Origin: Phycisphaerae bacterium | Lineage (GTDB): Bacteria; Planctomycetota; Phycisphaerae; Sedimentisphaerales; Anaerobacaceae | Assembly: GCA_028714255.1 (NCBI GenBank) | Contig: JAQTMR010000001.1 | Span: 1-64,000 of the forward strand | Direction of reading: 5' to 3' | DNA length: 64,000 nucleotides | Shown here: piece by piece, positions 53,223-62,562 of the stretch | Layout of the letters: each line of letters starts with the position of its first letter | Numbering within the stretch: position 1 is the first letter of the stretch | The notes under the pieces: model-generated | Database searches by the model: none | What the model saw: only the letters and a program-made list of their open reading frames with translations | What the model was told of the DNA's origin: nothing | Position numbers and translations under genes: made by a program

Positions 53223-54830
53223 TCATACTGTCTGATATACTTTCAACTCTTCCGGCGCCTCGTCTGAAAACGCCGCGATGCTGCCCTCTGCTGCCCTTTC
53301 AACATCCTCATTAAAATAAAATACGAACGAATAAAGCGTAAAGTGACAGATTATCCAGACAAGATTGGCCGCCAGTGCAATCGAGTGACTATATATTAAC
53401 TTATTAACGCCCCATGTTATCGCGGCGAGATTTATCGCCCAAAGCAAAAGCTGGGGCCAAAGTTGAATATACGGAACCGCAGTAGTATCGCCTTTGGCGG
53501 TTATGGTAAACGTCTTGTTTATCCCAAGAAGTCCCAGCAGCGTACCTCTCAGATATACAGGCAGCGCAAGAAAGAAAATAATCTGCCCCTGCAGTATTTT
53601 TAAATAGCCGTAGTTTCGGCTTTTCAGGGTAGTGATGAATATGAAATTAGAAAGTATTAAATAAGGCAAAAATGAACCCACGTAAACCTCAGGGCTCATA
53701 AAAAAGGATGGAACACCGAAAAATATGTATATTAAGGGACATAAAATCAGGAACAGATACGCCCAGCTGACCCAGTAATAACTGCTCGTTATGATATACT
53801 CCCACCACTGAATAGGACGCAGCGCTGATGGAGTTTTTAACAATGTTTTCAGCGTCTTTTTAAGGACGCCGACCGCCCCCATTGCCCAGCGATTCTGCTG
53901 ATTGAAGTAAGCGCTGAGGTTTTCAGGCCCTTGTCCGAAAACTCCGACATGATTGTAATACAATGTCTCCCATCCTTTTAGATGCAGATTAAGTGAAGTC
54001 GCAAAATCCTCGGTAACTGTTAATTCATCGAGGCCGCCGACATCATCCAGGGCCTCTTTCCTTATGACAACATTGGTACCGCAGGACATCATCGTATCGT
54101 TGGTGCTTTTCGATTCGCATATATACTCGTAGAAACAGGCCTGCTGCATATCAGACGCAAGAGCAACCCTGTTCGATTGCAGGTTGCTGTAGAACTGCGG
54201 CGTTTGAATAAATGCTAATCTCGGATTGCTCTCAAGAATAGCAACCGTATCATTTAAAAAGTTTCGCATAGGACTTTGGTCAACATCGAAAATGACTATA
54301 TATTTGTCCGTCAATTTCTTAACGCAGTCGTTTACGACCCCCGCCTTTGCCCCGTGTCTGGTTTCTCTTCTGAATAACCTGCAATCATATCTTTCAGCTA
54401 TATCTTCGGCCTCATCCTTATACTTTTGTTCCGAAGAATCGTCTAATATGTAGATTGTCTTGGCAGGATATGACAGGTTATAGCAGCTGATAACTGTATT
54501 CTCCAGCAGCTTTTTGGGTTCGTGTCTCGCTGCAATCAAAATAGCCACAGGAGGAAATTCGGTTAATTGCCTTTTTCCAGGTTCGGCCTTTTGGAATTTG
54601 GTCATCCTGTACACGCCTATGAAATAACCAAAGGCGTGAAGCAGCACAAAACCCTCGGCAATGAACAGGAAAATGCTTAACACCTTTTCTATCGGGCCGT
54701 ACTTATTATAAGATACGAATACCGCACGAAACACAACATAGACAATAAGGTTAATCAGCAGCAGCATGACTACTGCCTGAATCAGATAAGATTTCCTTGT
54801 TGTATAGTTTTTGGCCATCTTCTTTTTCAA
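53223..54830 (-). CDS. membrane glycosyltransferase family 2, cellulose-synthase-like
   Basis: A 535-residue processive glycosyltransferase: N-terminal helices (about 16-35 and 45-70), GT-A core with VAILIAARHEPKKLLENTVISC, IYILDDSSEQ, KYIVIFDVDQSPMRNFL (DxD), TEDFATSLNLHLKGWETLYY (TED) and QQNRWAMGAVGVL (QxxRW), then five or so C-terminal helices. No PilZ domain is visible, so it is not directly c-di-GMP-gated in the manner of BcsA. Its ATG overlaps the stop of the TPR/beta-barrel gene (ATGA). It probably polymerises and translocates an exopolysaccharide. Confidence 0.88.
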   Translation of the reverse strand: MKKKMAKNYTTRKSYLIQAVVMLLLINLIVYVVFRAVFVSYNKYGPIEKVLSIFLFIAEGFVLLHAFGYFIGVYRMTKFQKAEPGKRQLTEFPPVAILIAARHEPKKLLENTVISCYNLSYPAKTIYILDDSSEQKYKDEAEDIAERYDCRLFRRETRHGAKAGVVNDCVKKLTDKYIVIFDVDQSPMRNFLNDTVAILESNPRLAFIQTPQFYSNLQSNRVALASDMQQACFYEYICESKSTNDTMMSCGTNVVIRKEALDDVGGLDELTVTEDFATSLNLHLKGWETLYYNHVGVFGQGPENLSAYFNQQNRWAMGAVGVLKKTLKTLLKTPSALRPIQWWEYIITSSYYWVSWAYLFLILCPLIYIFFGVPSFFMSPEVYVGSFLPYLILSNFIFITTLKSRNYGYLKILQGQIIFFLALPVYLRGTLLGLLGINKTFTITAKGDTTAVPYIQLWPQLLLWAINLAAITWGVNKLIYSHSIALAANLVWIICHFTLYSFVFYFNEDVERAAEGSIAAFSDEAPEELKVYQTV

Positions 54831-56659
54831 AAATAAATCTTCGTGTAAAACATAAACCTGTTTTCGCTATACGTGTCCCTGCGGTCGTAAATCGTCCTCG
54901 ACCATTCCAGACCGCTGCTGCATCTGTCGTTCCAGTCGTGATGGAAATCGAAGTACAGCTTGTGCCCCGTTTCGTTTTTAACATCGAAATTAACGGCGTA
55001 TCGTATCGAGTAATAAGTATCTCTCGCTCCCCAGAATATCTCTTCTTTGTTTAGAAAATGCCTCCACTCGACCGATACCGCGTTGTAATGAAAATTACCA
55101 GGCGAGAAATACTCCGAGCTTTCCCTGTCGAATTGATACTCCTCGTATCGATACGCTATCTTCAAACTCCTCGGCTCATAACTTATATAATATGCCAAAT
55201 CAATCCCGTATGCGTTCCTGCCATTGTCATCATTGTAGTGAGAATACATATAGTCGGCGCCTATTTCCATCCTCCGGCTTGGCTTATAAAGCCCGCGCAC
55301 CTTGTAATTGTCCCTGTAACGCTCGTTTTGAAATGCGATGTCGTTGTCGGTTATCTCCTCCCGTAAATGTGACAGGCTCACAAGCAGCCGGTCTTTGGGC
55401 GCATAGTTGATTTCTCCGCCGAAAGTGTTTTTAACGCCTCGCTCTTCCGGATAAATGCTGTACGTATAGTGGGCGCTCGCCCAAAATTCGGGCTTACTGT
55501 AATAATCAAGACCGACCAGAAACCGCTGACGATAGATTTGTTTAACGTCTTTGAACCTGTACCAGATACTGTCTTCCTGCACCCTAAGCTGATAATTTTC
55601 ATTAAGAGGTTTTGTAACCGAAGTAAAAACATCCCACGATTTTCTATCGGTCAGCCTGCCGCTGCTGTCGGCCTCTGTTATCTCGAATCCCGTTTTTAAT
55701 TGCGCAGCTTTTGAACAAATATCAACCTTCGAAAGAGCTTGTTTCGCCATCGAATGACCACCGGTCTGTTTCAAAAGCTGTTCGTACATCGTCTTTGCAT
55801 TATCCCACTGCATTTGCCACGAATATATCTGACCGAGGTCAAACATCGCCTCCGGATTATTCGGCTCAAGCTCGAGCCATTTTTCGTATCGTCCTATAGC
55901 AGCCATATCGAATTTATTATAAAGATTGCGTTTCGACTCCATCTCGTAGCGTGCTGCCGGCTCGGCGTCTGTCCTGTCAAGCAGCTCCTGATATGCCTTT
56001 AGGGCTTCGTCATATTTCCTGTCCCAACCTAAAACCCTCGCCATCTCCCTTCTCGGCACAACTGCGTTCGGGTCATCTCTGATAATATCTTCGTATATTG
56101 CTATGGAACTGTCGTACTGTTTGCTCCAGCTTTCAATACGCGCCAGCCACAGCCTGGCAAGATTATTCCCCGGCTCTATCGATAAAACCTTTCTGCAAAG
56201 CTCCGCTGCACCTGCATAATCACCCTCAACAGCAAGTATCTCCGCAAGCGTTGATAATGTTCGAGCATCCTGAGGGTTTTTCTCGACTATCTCCGTAAAT
56301 TTTTCTTTCGCCCCTGCGATATCGCCAATCTCGTAAAAGATATTAGCAAGGGTAATTTTTATTTCGTAATCATCTCCGTGACGACGCTCCATATCTTCGA
56401 GCATAGGTATTACTCTATCTGCTGATTTGCCGTAGCCTAATGCCCTTACCAGTTCGATTACTATCTTTGCATTATCAGGGTATCGGGTGTGTAAATCCTC
56501 CAGCATAGGCCCTGACTCATCGAACCTTTTGAGATTATTCAGGCTTTGTGCCAGACCGAAACGCGCCTTGTCAGCCTCTTTGAGTTCTTGCCTCGGCACC
56601 TGACCCAGGCATGGCAAAAACAGGATTAGCAGAATTAGAAAAGCAAAATGTCTTTTCAT
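54827..56659 (-). CDS. TPR protein with C-terminal outer-membrane beta-barrel (exopolysaccharide export)
   Basis: A 610-residue exported protein (signal peptide about 1-20, FLPCLGQVP). Residues about 28-320 contain roughly eight TPR-like units (for example DARTLSTLAEILAVEGDYAGAAELCRKVLSIEP and NPEAMFDLGQIYSWQMQWDNAKTMYEQLL). The C-terminal 280 residues are amphipathic beta strands ending FMFYTKIYF, a typical barrel terminus. The layout resembles BcsC/PgaA/YaiO export porins. It lies two bases after the small TPR gene and overlaps the glycosyltransferase gene. Confidence 0.8.
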   Translation of the reverse strand: MKRHFAFLILLILFLPCLGQVPRQELKEADKARFGLAQSLNNLKRFDESGPMLEDLHTRYPDNAKIVIELVRALGYGKSADRVIPMLEDMERRHGDDYEIKITLANIFYEIGDIAGAKEKFTEIVEKNPQDARTLSTLAEILAVEGDYAGAAELCRKVLSIEPGNNLARLWLARIESWSKQYDSSIAIYEDIIRDDPNAVVPRREMARVLGWDRKYDEALKAYQELLDRTDAEPAARYEMESKRNLYNKFDMAAIGRYEKWLELEPNNPEAMFDLGQIYSWQMQWDNAKTMYEQLLKQTGGHSMAKQALSKVDICSKAAQLKTGFEITEADSSGRLTDRKSWDVFTSVTKPLNENYQLRVQEDSIWYRFKDVKQIYRQRFLVGLDYYSKPEFWASAHYTYSIYPEERGVKNTFGGEINYAPKDRLLVSLSHLREEITDNDIAFQNERYRDNYKVRGLYKPSRRMEIGADYMYSHYNDDNGRNAYGIDLAYYISYEPRSLKIAYRYEEYQFDRESSEYFSPGNFHYNAVSVEWRHFLNKEEIFWGARDTYYSIRYAVNFDVKNETGHKLYFDFHHDWNDRCSSGLEWSRTIYDRRDTYSENRFMFYTKIYF

Positions 56660-56661
56660 AT

Positions 56662-57333
56662 CTAATCCTGCCTTTCGAGATATTGATTGTAGAGCGACAC
56701 CGCCTCTTCGTCCCTGCCGGCGTATCTCATAATATCAGCCACTTTTAAAAGGATACTTTTTTTCTCTGACAGGCTCTCTGATGACATTAATTTATAATAC
56801 AAGCTTATTGCTTTATCATATTCTTTATCCCATGAATAAATATCTGCCAGCAATTCAGTCGCTTCATAGTCGCCCGGCTTTTGCCCGATTAACCGCTCCA
56901 ATATCGCTGTTGCCTCGCTATATTTTTTCTCGCACCCCAGAACCTCGGCGAGCTTTTTCTGTACGGACGTGTCACTTTTCATTAACAGCGATTGCCGGTA
57001 ATATTTTTCCGCATTTACATAATCGTCAAGACCGAAATAAATATCTCCGAGCTCCCGTTTCGTGCTCGCATCTGTACCCGCTGTCTCCGCCAGATTTTCC
57101 AATAGTTTCAGTGCGTAAATTTTGTTGCCCAGCTCCTTGTGAGTCAGGACAAGACACTTCATTGTTTCAATTGCCTTGGGCCGAACTTTATGCGCACGAT
57201 TCAGATACAAAACCGCATCAAGGTATTTGCCCTGCTCAAAATACCTCGCTCCCAGACTGTAATTCTTATAGTGGTCCTGAGTATTCTGAAAGGCAAAAGT
57301 CGTGGCGGTTATTATTAAAAAACCGTTCGCCAC
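56662..57333 (-). CDS. exported TPR-repeat protein of the exopolysaccharide locus
   Basis: A 223-residue protein with an N-terminal hydrophobic leader (MANGFLIITATTFAFQN) and five or so TPR units (YKNYSLGARYFEQGKYLDAVLYLNRAHKVRP, DASTKRELGDIYFGLDDYVNAEKYYRQSLLM, DYEATELLADIYSWDKEYDKAISLYYKLM). It precedes the TPR/beta-barrel gene by two bases and is probably a periplasmic scaffold extending that protein's TPR domain. Confidence 0.78.
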   Translation of the reverse strand: MANGFLIITATTFAFQNTQDHYKNYSLGARYFEQGKYLDAVLYLNRAHKVRPKAIETMKCLVLTHKELGNKIYALKLLENLAETAGTDASTKRELGDIYFGLDDYVNAEKYYRQSLLMKSDTSVQKKLAEVLGCEKKYSEATAILERLIGQKPGDYEATELLADIYSWDKEYDKAISLYYKLMSSESLSEKKSILLKVADIMRYAGRDEEAVSLYNQYLERQD

Positions 57334-57707
57334 TACTGTAAAAATTGTATTTGTTTTAGTATCGATATTAATTTTTAGCCTTCCCTCTGATGACCCCCAT
57401 ACCTCAGTTTATCTCCTCTGGGCTGACAACGTGTCCCCGCTCATTTTTATAGATGATTTCAAAAGATAATATCGGTCGAAAACAAGGATTAACTGCTAAT
57501 AATAGATACATGGCTAAGAATTACGGTTATAAACAGGCCTTATTTGCCTCACTGCCCCTTTATAGGACGCAAAAATGCGGTTTTAAAACAGGTGTATTCC
57601 CGCCCGGCTTTATATTGCCTTTGGGACTGCCCTCGGTTAATATAATTTACAATCTAAATAAACCCGGCTAAGCAGCAGCCGTCAGTAAGAAATTGAAAGG
57701 GGAAATT
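57334..57707. other. divergent intergenic region, possible promoter for the small zinc protein
   Basis: About 370 bases without a supported gene. TATAAT at 57641-57646 lies 62 bases before the zinc-protein start and has only poorly spaced -35-like boxes (TTGCCT at 57616, TTGGGA at 57621). A short frame from about 57510 is not convincing as protein. The leftward exopolysaccharide operon promoter must also be here or just inside the first TPR gene. Confidence 0.4.
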
Positions 57708-57911
57708 ATGGCTAAAGAACACCCAAAAGATAACCCAGTATGCAAAAGCGATGAGCATACAAAACACCTGTGTTATTTCGTATCGTATGGTTATCATATA
57801 GACAATGAGCAGGACTACAAAGGATTGGTCGAGGAGCCGAAATTTAAATGTTACTTCTGCGGCCGTACCGCTCACTGCGCCGAAAGCCTTTGCAAACCAA
57901 TCAATTTGTAA
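57708..57911 (+). CDS. small cysteine-rich, probably zinc-binding protein
   Basis: A 67-residue protein with KFKCYFCGRTAHCAESLCKPINL at the C-terminus: four Cys in a CxxC-x5-C-x4-C arrangement, with additional Cys and His near CKSDEHTKHLCYF. A strong GAAAGGGGAAATT ribosome site precedes ATG. It lies 42 bases upstream of the thioredoxin-like gene on the same strand. I do not recognise its function; metal binding is inferred from the cysteines. Confidence 0.65.
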   Translation: MAKEHPKDNPVCKSDEHTKHLCYFVSYGYHIDNEQDYKGLVEEPKFKCYFCGRTAHCAESLCKPINL

Positions 57912-57953
57912 CTTAGAAAAGATAAATAAAACCTTTTTGCAGGAGAATGTATT

Positions 57954-58535
57954 ATGGCCTTTACGCTATCGCTTGGTTCAAAAGCCCCGGATTTTTCACT
58001 TAAAGCTACCGATGGCAAGACTTACTCACTCAAAGATTTCGCCGATGCGAAAGTTTTGGTCGTCTTTTTTACCTGCAATCACTGCCCTTTCGTGACCGGC
58101 TCGGATGAAGTAACCCGTCAAACCGCAAAGAAATTCATCCCCAAGGGCGTAAAGTTCGTAGGCATAAACTCGAACAGCCCCAACACCTACGCAGAAGATT
58201 CATTCGAACATATGGTTAAGCGTATGCAGCAGCAGAAATTCCCATGGATATATCTCAACGATGATACTCAAGATATCGCCAGAACCTACGGCGCATTGAG
58301 AACGCCGCACTTTTTTGTCTTCGACTCAAAAAGAAAACTCGTTTATACAGGCCGAGGCGTTGATAACCCCCGTGACACAGCCAATATGACCGTAAATGAC
58401 CTGGAAAATGCCCTCGAAGAATTGCTTACAGGCAAAGAAATAACTAATCCGACAACCAACCCTATCGGCTGTAATGTAAAATGGGACGGCAAAGCCGCTC
58501 ACTGGATGCCGCCTGAAGCCTGCGATTTGGTATGA
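57954..58535 (+). CDS. thioredoxin-fold AhpC/TSA-like redoxin
   Basis: A 193-residue redoxin: [48 protein letters not shown] holds a CxxC active site (CNHC), with [26 protein letters not shown] the cis-Pro side. The C-terminal [13 protein letters not shown] and MPPEACDLV carry two further Cys. This CNHCP form is common in thioredoxin-family proteins of Planctomycetota and related groups. It probably reduces disulfides or peroxides in the cytoplasm, as no signal peptide is present. Confidence 0.88.
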   Translation: MAFTLSLGSKAPDFSLKATDGKTYSLKDFADAKVLVVFFTCNHCPFVTGSDEVTRQTAKKFIPKGVKFVGINSNSPNTYAEDSFEHMVKRMQQQKFPWIYLNDDTQDIARTYGALRTPHFFVFDSKRKLVYTGRGVDNPRDTANMTVNDLENALEELLTGKEITNPTTNPIGCNVKWDGKAAHWMPPEACDLV

Positions 58536-58581
58536 TATCAAATAGTTGGGGGTAAGTTAGGCAGTAATGGGGAAGATGTCC

Positions 58582-58830
58582 CTACTTGCCTTTAGCTTCA
58601 CTGACCTTAACCGTATAACCGCCGCAATCTTTTCCATTCAACGCGGCTATTGCCGCCGTGGCGTCAGCATCATTGCTCATAACGACAAAACCGAACCCCT
58701 TGCTCTGGCCCGTCACGTGGTCAGTAACTATATAAGCTTTTTCAACTGTTCCGAACATTGAAAACAACGCTTCTAAGTTTTCTCGGGTTGCTTCAGGACT
58801 TATATTGCCGACATACACCTTTTTGCCCAT
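58582..58830 (-). CDS. RRM-domain RNA-binding protein
   Basis: An 82-residue single RRM: RNP2 is KVYVGNI (residues 4-10) and RNP1 is KGFGFVVM (about 44-51), with the expected NLEALFSMFGTVEKAYIV helix and the C-terminal KVSEAKGK. Small bacterial RRM proteins of this type bind single-stranded RNA and are often cold-regulated. It is convergent with the redoxin gene. Confidence 0.93.
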   Translation of the reverse strand: MGKKVYVGNISPEATRENLEALFSMFGTVEKAYIVTDHVTGQSKGFGFVVMSNDADATAAIAALNGKDCGGYTVKVSEAKGK

Positions 58831-59016
58831 TACTATTCTCCAATTGGGTTTCTCTAAGCTCTAAGGTGCTATTATACCTTAAATCTGTGAAAAACCAAGC
58901 AGATTAATAGCACATTAGGCTAAGTATGATTTTTAACAGGTGTAAAAATACCCGGAACGTTTTTCGTTTAGCGCCCAACCCTGCCCCGACCAAGGCCGAA
59001 AGGAGGGAACTAATTA

Positions 59017-59054
59017 AAAACAGTCATTCCTGCCTTCACAGGAATGACTGTTTT
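59017..59054. terminator. bidirectional terminator hairpin after the beta-helix gene
   Basis: AAAACAGTCATTCCTG (59017-59032) pairs exactly with CAGGAATGACTGTTTT (59039-59054) around a six-base loop. Read leftward, it ends in a T-run and would terminate the minus-strand beta-helix gene ending at 59093. The GTCATTCCTG stem recalls the palindromic repeat family. Confidence 0.7.
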
Positions 59055-59063
59055 GTGTTTAGC

Positions 59064-59086
59064 CCCGCTCTCTTAGCGGGTTTTTT
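59064..59086 (+). terminator. plus-strand intrinsic terminator without a known gene
   Basis: CCCGCT (59064-59069) pairs with AGCGGG (59075-59080) and is followed by six T (59081-59086). No plus-strand gene is supported in 58831-59060, so it may end an undetected small RNA or protect against antisense transcription. Confidence 0.6.
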
Positions 59087-59092
59087 ATCTTT

Positions 59093-60595
59093 TTATTCAA
59101 CACTTGCAAGCCAGTTTCCGGCGAAGTAGGCGTAGTCAACAGAATTGACAGTACCGTCACGGTTTATATCCGCACCTTCACACCAGTCCGGCCAGACGCA
59201 GGGTGTATTGAGCCAGTGTTCGGCTAAATAGTCCAAGTCAAACCCATCGACATCCTTATCCGGCTCAAAGTCGCCGGCTATCGTGAACACCTCGTCCGCT
59301 CCCATATCCACCCGGCCGTACATCAAACGCCAATCACCGTCAATATCAGTCTCGTGAACTGGGACGAAATTTGGATCTCCGACATTAAAGCACGGTGAGC
59401 CGGGCCCTGCCAGATGGACATCATTGGCATCCACGAACAGCGGGTCGCTGTTAATATTACCGCCGTTATCGATAACAGAACCCTCAACTTTGGCTAAATC
59501 AACATTACAGTAGGCCATATCGAATGCCGCAATTGGATGCACTGGATCGCTGTTATACAACTCCAAATCGCCGTTGTTCCAGAAGATGCTATTCCTTGCG
59601 TAACAACCAGAAGGAACTCCGCCAATATGCATAGCCCCACCGCTATCGGGCAAAGTGGCCGAATTACCGACAAAGGTGCAGTTTATTACTTGATGTCCGG
59701 CATATGCCCCCATGTATAAACCGCCGCCCTGCTCAGCCGAGTTTGCAACAAAAATGCAACCGTACACATTTCCATTCACTTTATTACCGTTGTATAAACC
59801 ACCTCCGGTATTACCAATGAAAGCACAACGGACATAGGTGGCACTCCCACCATAAGCACTGAAGTATACTCCTCTACCCACGTTATTCACAAAATCACAA
59901 TCCATAACAGCCAGGTTTCCAGTGTGAGTGTAAATACCGTTGGCACCGTTATTCTGGAAGATGCAATCTGCCACTGTCATACTCGCATAAAAATTGTAAA
60001 TGCCGTCATATTCGTTATACTTGAGTACGCAATTTGTCACTTCCAGATTCGATTGTATGCCGGATATGCCCGTACCATTATACGTAATCACACAGTTAGT
60101 AATCGTTGGATCGGCAGTATTGCAGTCAATTCCCGCTAAAGTTCCATCTCTTATGGTAAAGCCATCAAGCACAGTTGTCGCATCGGTTTCGCTGCCGGTA
60201 ACGACGTTGTAGCTGTTATCACCGGGAGCGTTTATGTCACCGCTGAGGGTAGTTACATTGTTTTCCCAATCCCGCTGTTCGAGGCTGGTTTCTGTGCCGA
60301 CAAACCCGCCGTAAATGCCAACGCCATTTATAAGCTCAAATGCGGCCTCACGGTCGTTGAGGACTTCGGTGCCTCCTTCATCCGGTTTGTAGGTTCCCTC
60401 AGCCACCCATATCTCGTCGCCGCTTGAGGCGACCAGCAGGCCATCCTGAAGGCTGTTTAGAGCACTGGCCCAGCTTGAGCCGTCACCCTCTGGCGGGGCA
60501 TCAGTATCGACGTAGATAACGTCCCCGGCTGCAACTGTACAGGCCAAGCCCAGCAAAATAATTGATAATCTAAGCAGATTTGCATTCACCTTCAT
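59093..60595 (-). CDS. secreted right-handed beta-helix protein with dockerin-like C-terminus
   Basis: A 500-residue exported protein (signal peptide about 1-23, ACTVAAG). VIYVDTDAPPEGDGSSWASALNSLQDGLLVASSGDEIWVAEGTYKP is the start typical of polymorphic-membrane-protein/pectate-lyase-like beta-helices. Repeats such as ITNCVITYNGTGISG and VTNCVLKYNEYDGIYNF continue to about residue 370. A choice-of-anchor-Q-like segment (DPNFVPVHETDIDGDWRLMYGRVDMGADE) and a C-terminal EF-hand pair (DKDVDGFDLDYLAEHW and DINRDGTVNSVD) follow. It is probably an extracellular carbohydrate-binding or adhesive protein. An AGGAGG ribosome site precedes ATG. Confidence 0.86.
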   Translation of the reverse strand: MKVNANLLRLSIILLGLACTVAAGDVIYVDTDAPPEGDGSSWASALNSLQDGLLVASSGDEIWVAEGTYKPDEGGTEVLNDREAAFELINGVGIYGGFVGTETSLEQRDWENNVTTLSGDINAPGDNSYNVVTGSETDATTVLDGFTIRDGTLAGIDCNTADPTITNCVITYNGTGISGIQSNLEVTNCVLKYNEYDGIYNFYASMTVADCIFQNNGANGIYTHTGNLAVMDCDFVNNVGRGVYFSAYGGSATYVRCAFIGNTGGGLYNGNKVNGNVYGCIFVANSAEQGGGLYMGAYAGHQVINCTFVGNSATLPDSGGAMHIGGVPSGCYARNSIFWNNGDLELYNSDPVHPIAAFDMAYCNVDLAKVEGSVIDNGGNINSDPLFVDANDVHLAGPGSPCFNVGDPNFVPVHETDIDGDWRLMYGRVDMGADEVFTIAGDFEPDKDVDGFDLDYLAEHWLNTPCVWPDWCEGADINRDGTVNSVDYAYFAGNWLASVE

Positions 60596-60739
60596 TTTTC
60601 CTTCCTCCTGAGAAAATAATTGTGTCTTTTTACAATATTAAAGGCCTTGCTGACCTTATGCTTGTTAGAAGAAGTGCCAAAGAAACGCATCTCGGCATAT
60701 CTTCCATCCTCCTTGATAGCCGATAGTAGTATCCCTTTA

Positions 60740-60768
60740 TATCTACACTTTTATGTCCCCGTTGTCAA
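60740..60768 (-). promoter_or_regulatory. probable promoter of the beta-helix gene
   Basis: On the minus strand a perfect TTGACA (60768-60763) is followed after 17 bases by TAGATA (60745-60740). This would give a leader of about 135 bases before the ATG at 60595. The remainder of 60596-60953 contains no supported gene. Confidence 0.5.
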
Positions 60769-60953
60769 GAATATTCTCGATATTTTCGGGATAGCGACGC
60801 CCCCTTTTACCCACAAATCCAAACGCCCTCAAACCTTAAAAATACACAAAGTTTGCTGTTGCGTGTAGCATACCCCCAAGTGCATCCTACAGCCTGCCCA
60901 ATCTTAGCCCCCTGCCATAGCTGCGTTAAAGTCTCTCTTTGCTTGAAGACTCT

Positions 60954-62042
60954 TTATTTTGGAATCTGTTGTTCGGCTGCAAGTGCCAGGGCCAACTCTT
61001 CGCTTAACTTTTCAACAAGTGCTTTTACTGGTATAATTTCGTTGCACTTATAAGCGTTTGAACCGGCAAATACAAAAGATTCATCGAGTTTGCCCTGTGC
61101 AGCATTTGCAAGCACCTTAGCTATACAGTATGGCGCCTTCTGGGGCTCGCAGGTTCGAAGACACTGATAATCACATTTGAAAGGCATGGTTTTGCCCTGT
61201 TTGATTTTCTCTACGAAACTATTATTTATAACCCTTCCCGGCAATCCGACAGGACTTTTTATGACTGTTATATCCTCAGCCTTGGCGTCCAGATAAGCCT
61301 GCTTGAAATTCTCGTGGGCGTCACATTCGTCCGTACAGACAAAACGTGTTGCCATTTGGACACCCGAAGCGCCTAATTTTAGAAAATGAGCGATGTCCTT
61401 GCCGTCAAAAATTCCTCCCGCGGCGATAACCGGAATACGGGGCTCGAAACCATTGGCAATCTTAACTACTTCTTCGACTATCTGTTCAAGTGTTTGGGCC
61501 GTATCACCTGTTACACTCTCATAAGAATAGCCCAAATGACCGCCTGCCTTAACGCCTTCTACAATCACGGCGTCAGGAAGTTTATCAAAATGGTGTTTCC
61601 ATCTTTTACAGATGATTTGAAAAGTTCTCGCCGAGGAAACCACGGGAATTAATTTAATATCCTTGCCGTTAAGGTATTGGGGCAAACTCAAAGGCAAACC
61701 CGCTCCGGAGATTATTAAATCGACATTCTCATCGACAGCGGTTTCTACGAGGTTCTCATAATCGGTAAGAGCAACCATTATGTTAACACCAATTATCCCC
61801 TTGCTCTGGCTTCTCGCTTTTCTAATTTCGTATCTTAAAGCCTCTTCATTCCGTTTTACAGCTTCAGCTCTCGGTATGTTTTCAAACTCCCCCAATCCGA
61901 CACTGGCGATAACCCCGGCACATCCCGTGTTGGCCACAGCGGAAGCCAGATTTGCTTTTGATACTCTAACACCCATTCCGCCTTGTATGATGGGCGGACA
62001 TATTTCCAAGTTCCCTATTTTCAAAGCTGGTATGCTATCCAT
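60954..62042 (-). CDS. nitronate monooxygenase / FabK-like FMN oxidoreductase
   Basis: A 362-residue TIM-barrel flavoenzyme: LEICPPIIQGGMGVRVSKANLASAVANTGCAGVIASVG at the N-terminus, IGVNIMVALTDYENLVETAVDENVDLIISGAGLPL, VEGVKAGGHLGYSYESVTGDT with the conserved His-containing GGH, and IPVIAAGGIFDGKDIAHFLKLGASGVQMATRFVCTDECDAHENFK. A Cys-rich segment (CDYQCLRTCEPQKAPYCIA) near the C-terminus is typical of the anaerobic subfamily. ATG 62042 has AAGGGA at the right spacing; ATG 62048 is close behind. The physiological substrate is not known. Confidence 0.88.
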   Translation of the reverse strand: MDSIPALKIGNLEICPPIIQGGMGVRVSKANLASAVANTGCAGVIASVGLGEFENIPRAEAVKRNEEALRYEIRKARSQSKGIIGVNIMVALTDYENLVETAVDENVDLIISGAGLPLSLPQYLNGKDIKLIPVVSSARTFQIICKRWKHHFDKLPDAVIVEGVKAGGHLGYSYESVTGDTAQTLEQIVEEVVKIANGFEPRIPVIAAGGIFDGKDIAHFLKLGASGVQMATRFVCTDECDAHENFKQAYLDAKAEDITVIKSPVGLPGRVINNSFVEKIKQGKTMPFKCDYQCLRTCEPQKAPYCIAKVLANAAQGKLDESFVFAGSNAYKCNEIIPVKALVEKLSEELALALAAEQQIPK

Positions 62043-62246
62043 ATACATAAGTCCCTTACTAAGCAAGAACACCAGCAGATTAAGAGAAATGACGATAATG
62101 ATAAATATCAAGAATGCCGCTCCGGGGCCTTGGCTCTGCTATGTCAACGCTCTATTAAGCAGTCATTTCCTTTTAAAAATTGGAATTATACTGTCAATAC
62201 CGCCATAGCACAACAAATATATCATTTTTTACGAAAATATAATCAC

Positions 62247-62396
62247 TTACGAATCTTTTTTGCCGCACATAGCTAAAAACAATGAACAATAGATCTTTTG
62301 GCCATTAGCCTTGTCAACGGCATATTTAGCCCACGAAGTTCCTAACTTAGGCGACCCGCCTTGACAGCAATAAACATCAACTACCCATCGAAACAT
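62247..62396 (-). CDS. possible small Cys-containing protein or gene remnant
   Basis: A 49-residue frame, MFRWVVDVYCCQGGSPKLGT through KIYCSLFLAMCGKKDS. The amino-acid composition looks protein-like and includes four Cys, but there is no good ribosome site and no neighbour on the same strand. It lies between the nitronate monooxygenase-like gene and the radical SAM gene. It could be a genuine small protein, the tail of a decayed gene, or chance. Confidence 0.25.
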   Translation of the reverse strand: MFRWVVDVYCCQGGSPKLGTSWAKYAVDKANGQKIYCSLFLAMCGKKDS

Positions 62397-62562
62397 GGAA
62401 TTATCAAATAACTGCCTGATTTTTTAAAGTAACTAAACAATCGAAACCGAAGAGAAATATGTGGGTTGTAGTATTCTGCAACATTGGGGTTATTTCTTAA
62501 CATCGTAAATATAAATATGTAAGGCATGGGCAGATTGCCCCGCCGACTTCTCCGAGGTCTTA

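Noticed and set aside
57510-57671. Small frame upstream of the zinc protein
   Set aside because: It has no ribosome site, ordinary leader-like composition, and ends just before the probable promoter/leader of the real gene.
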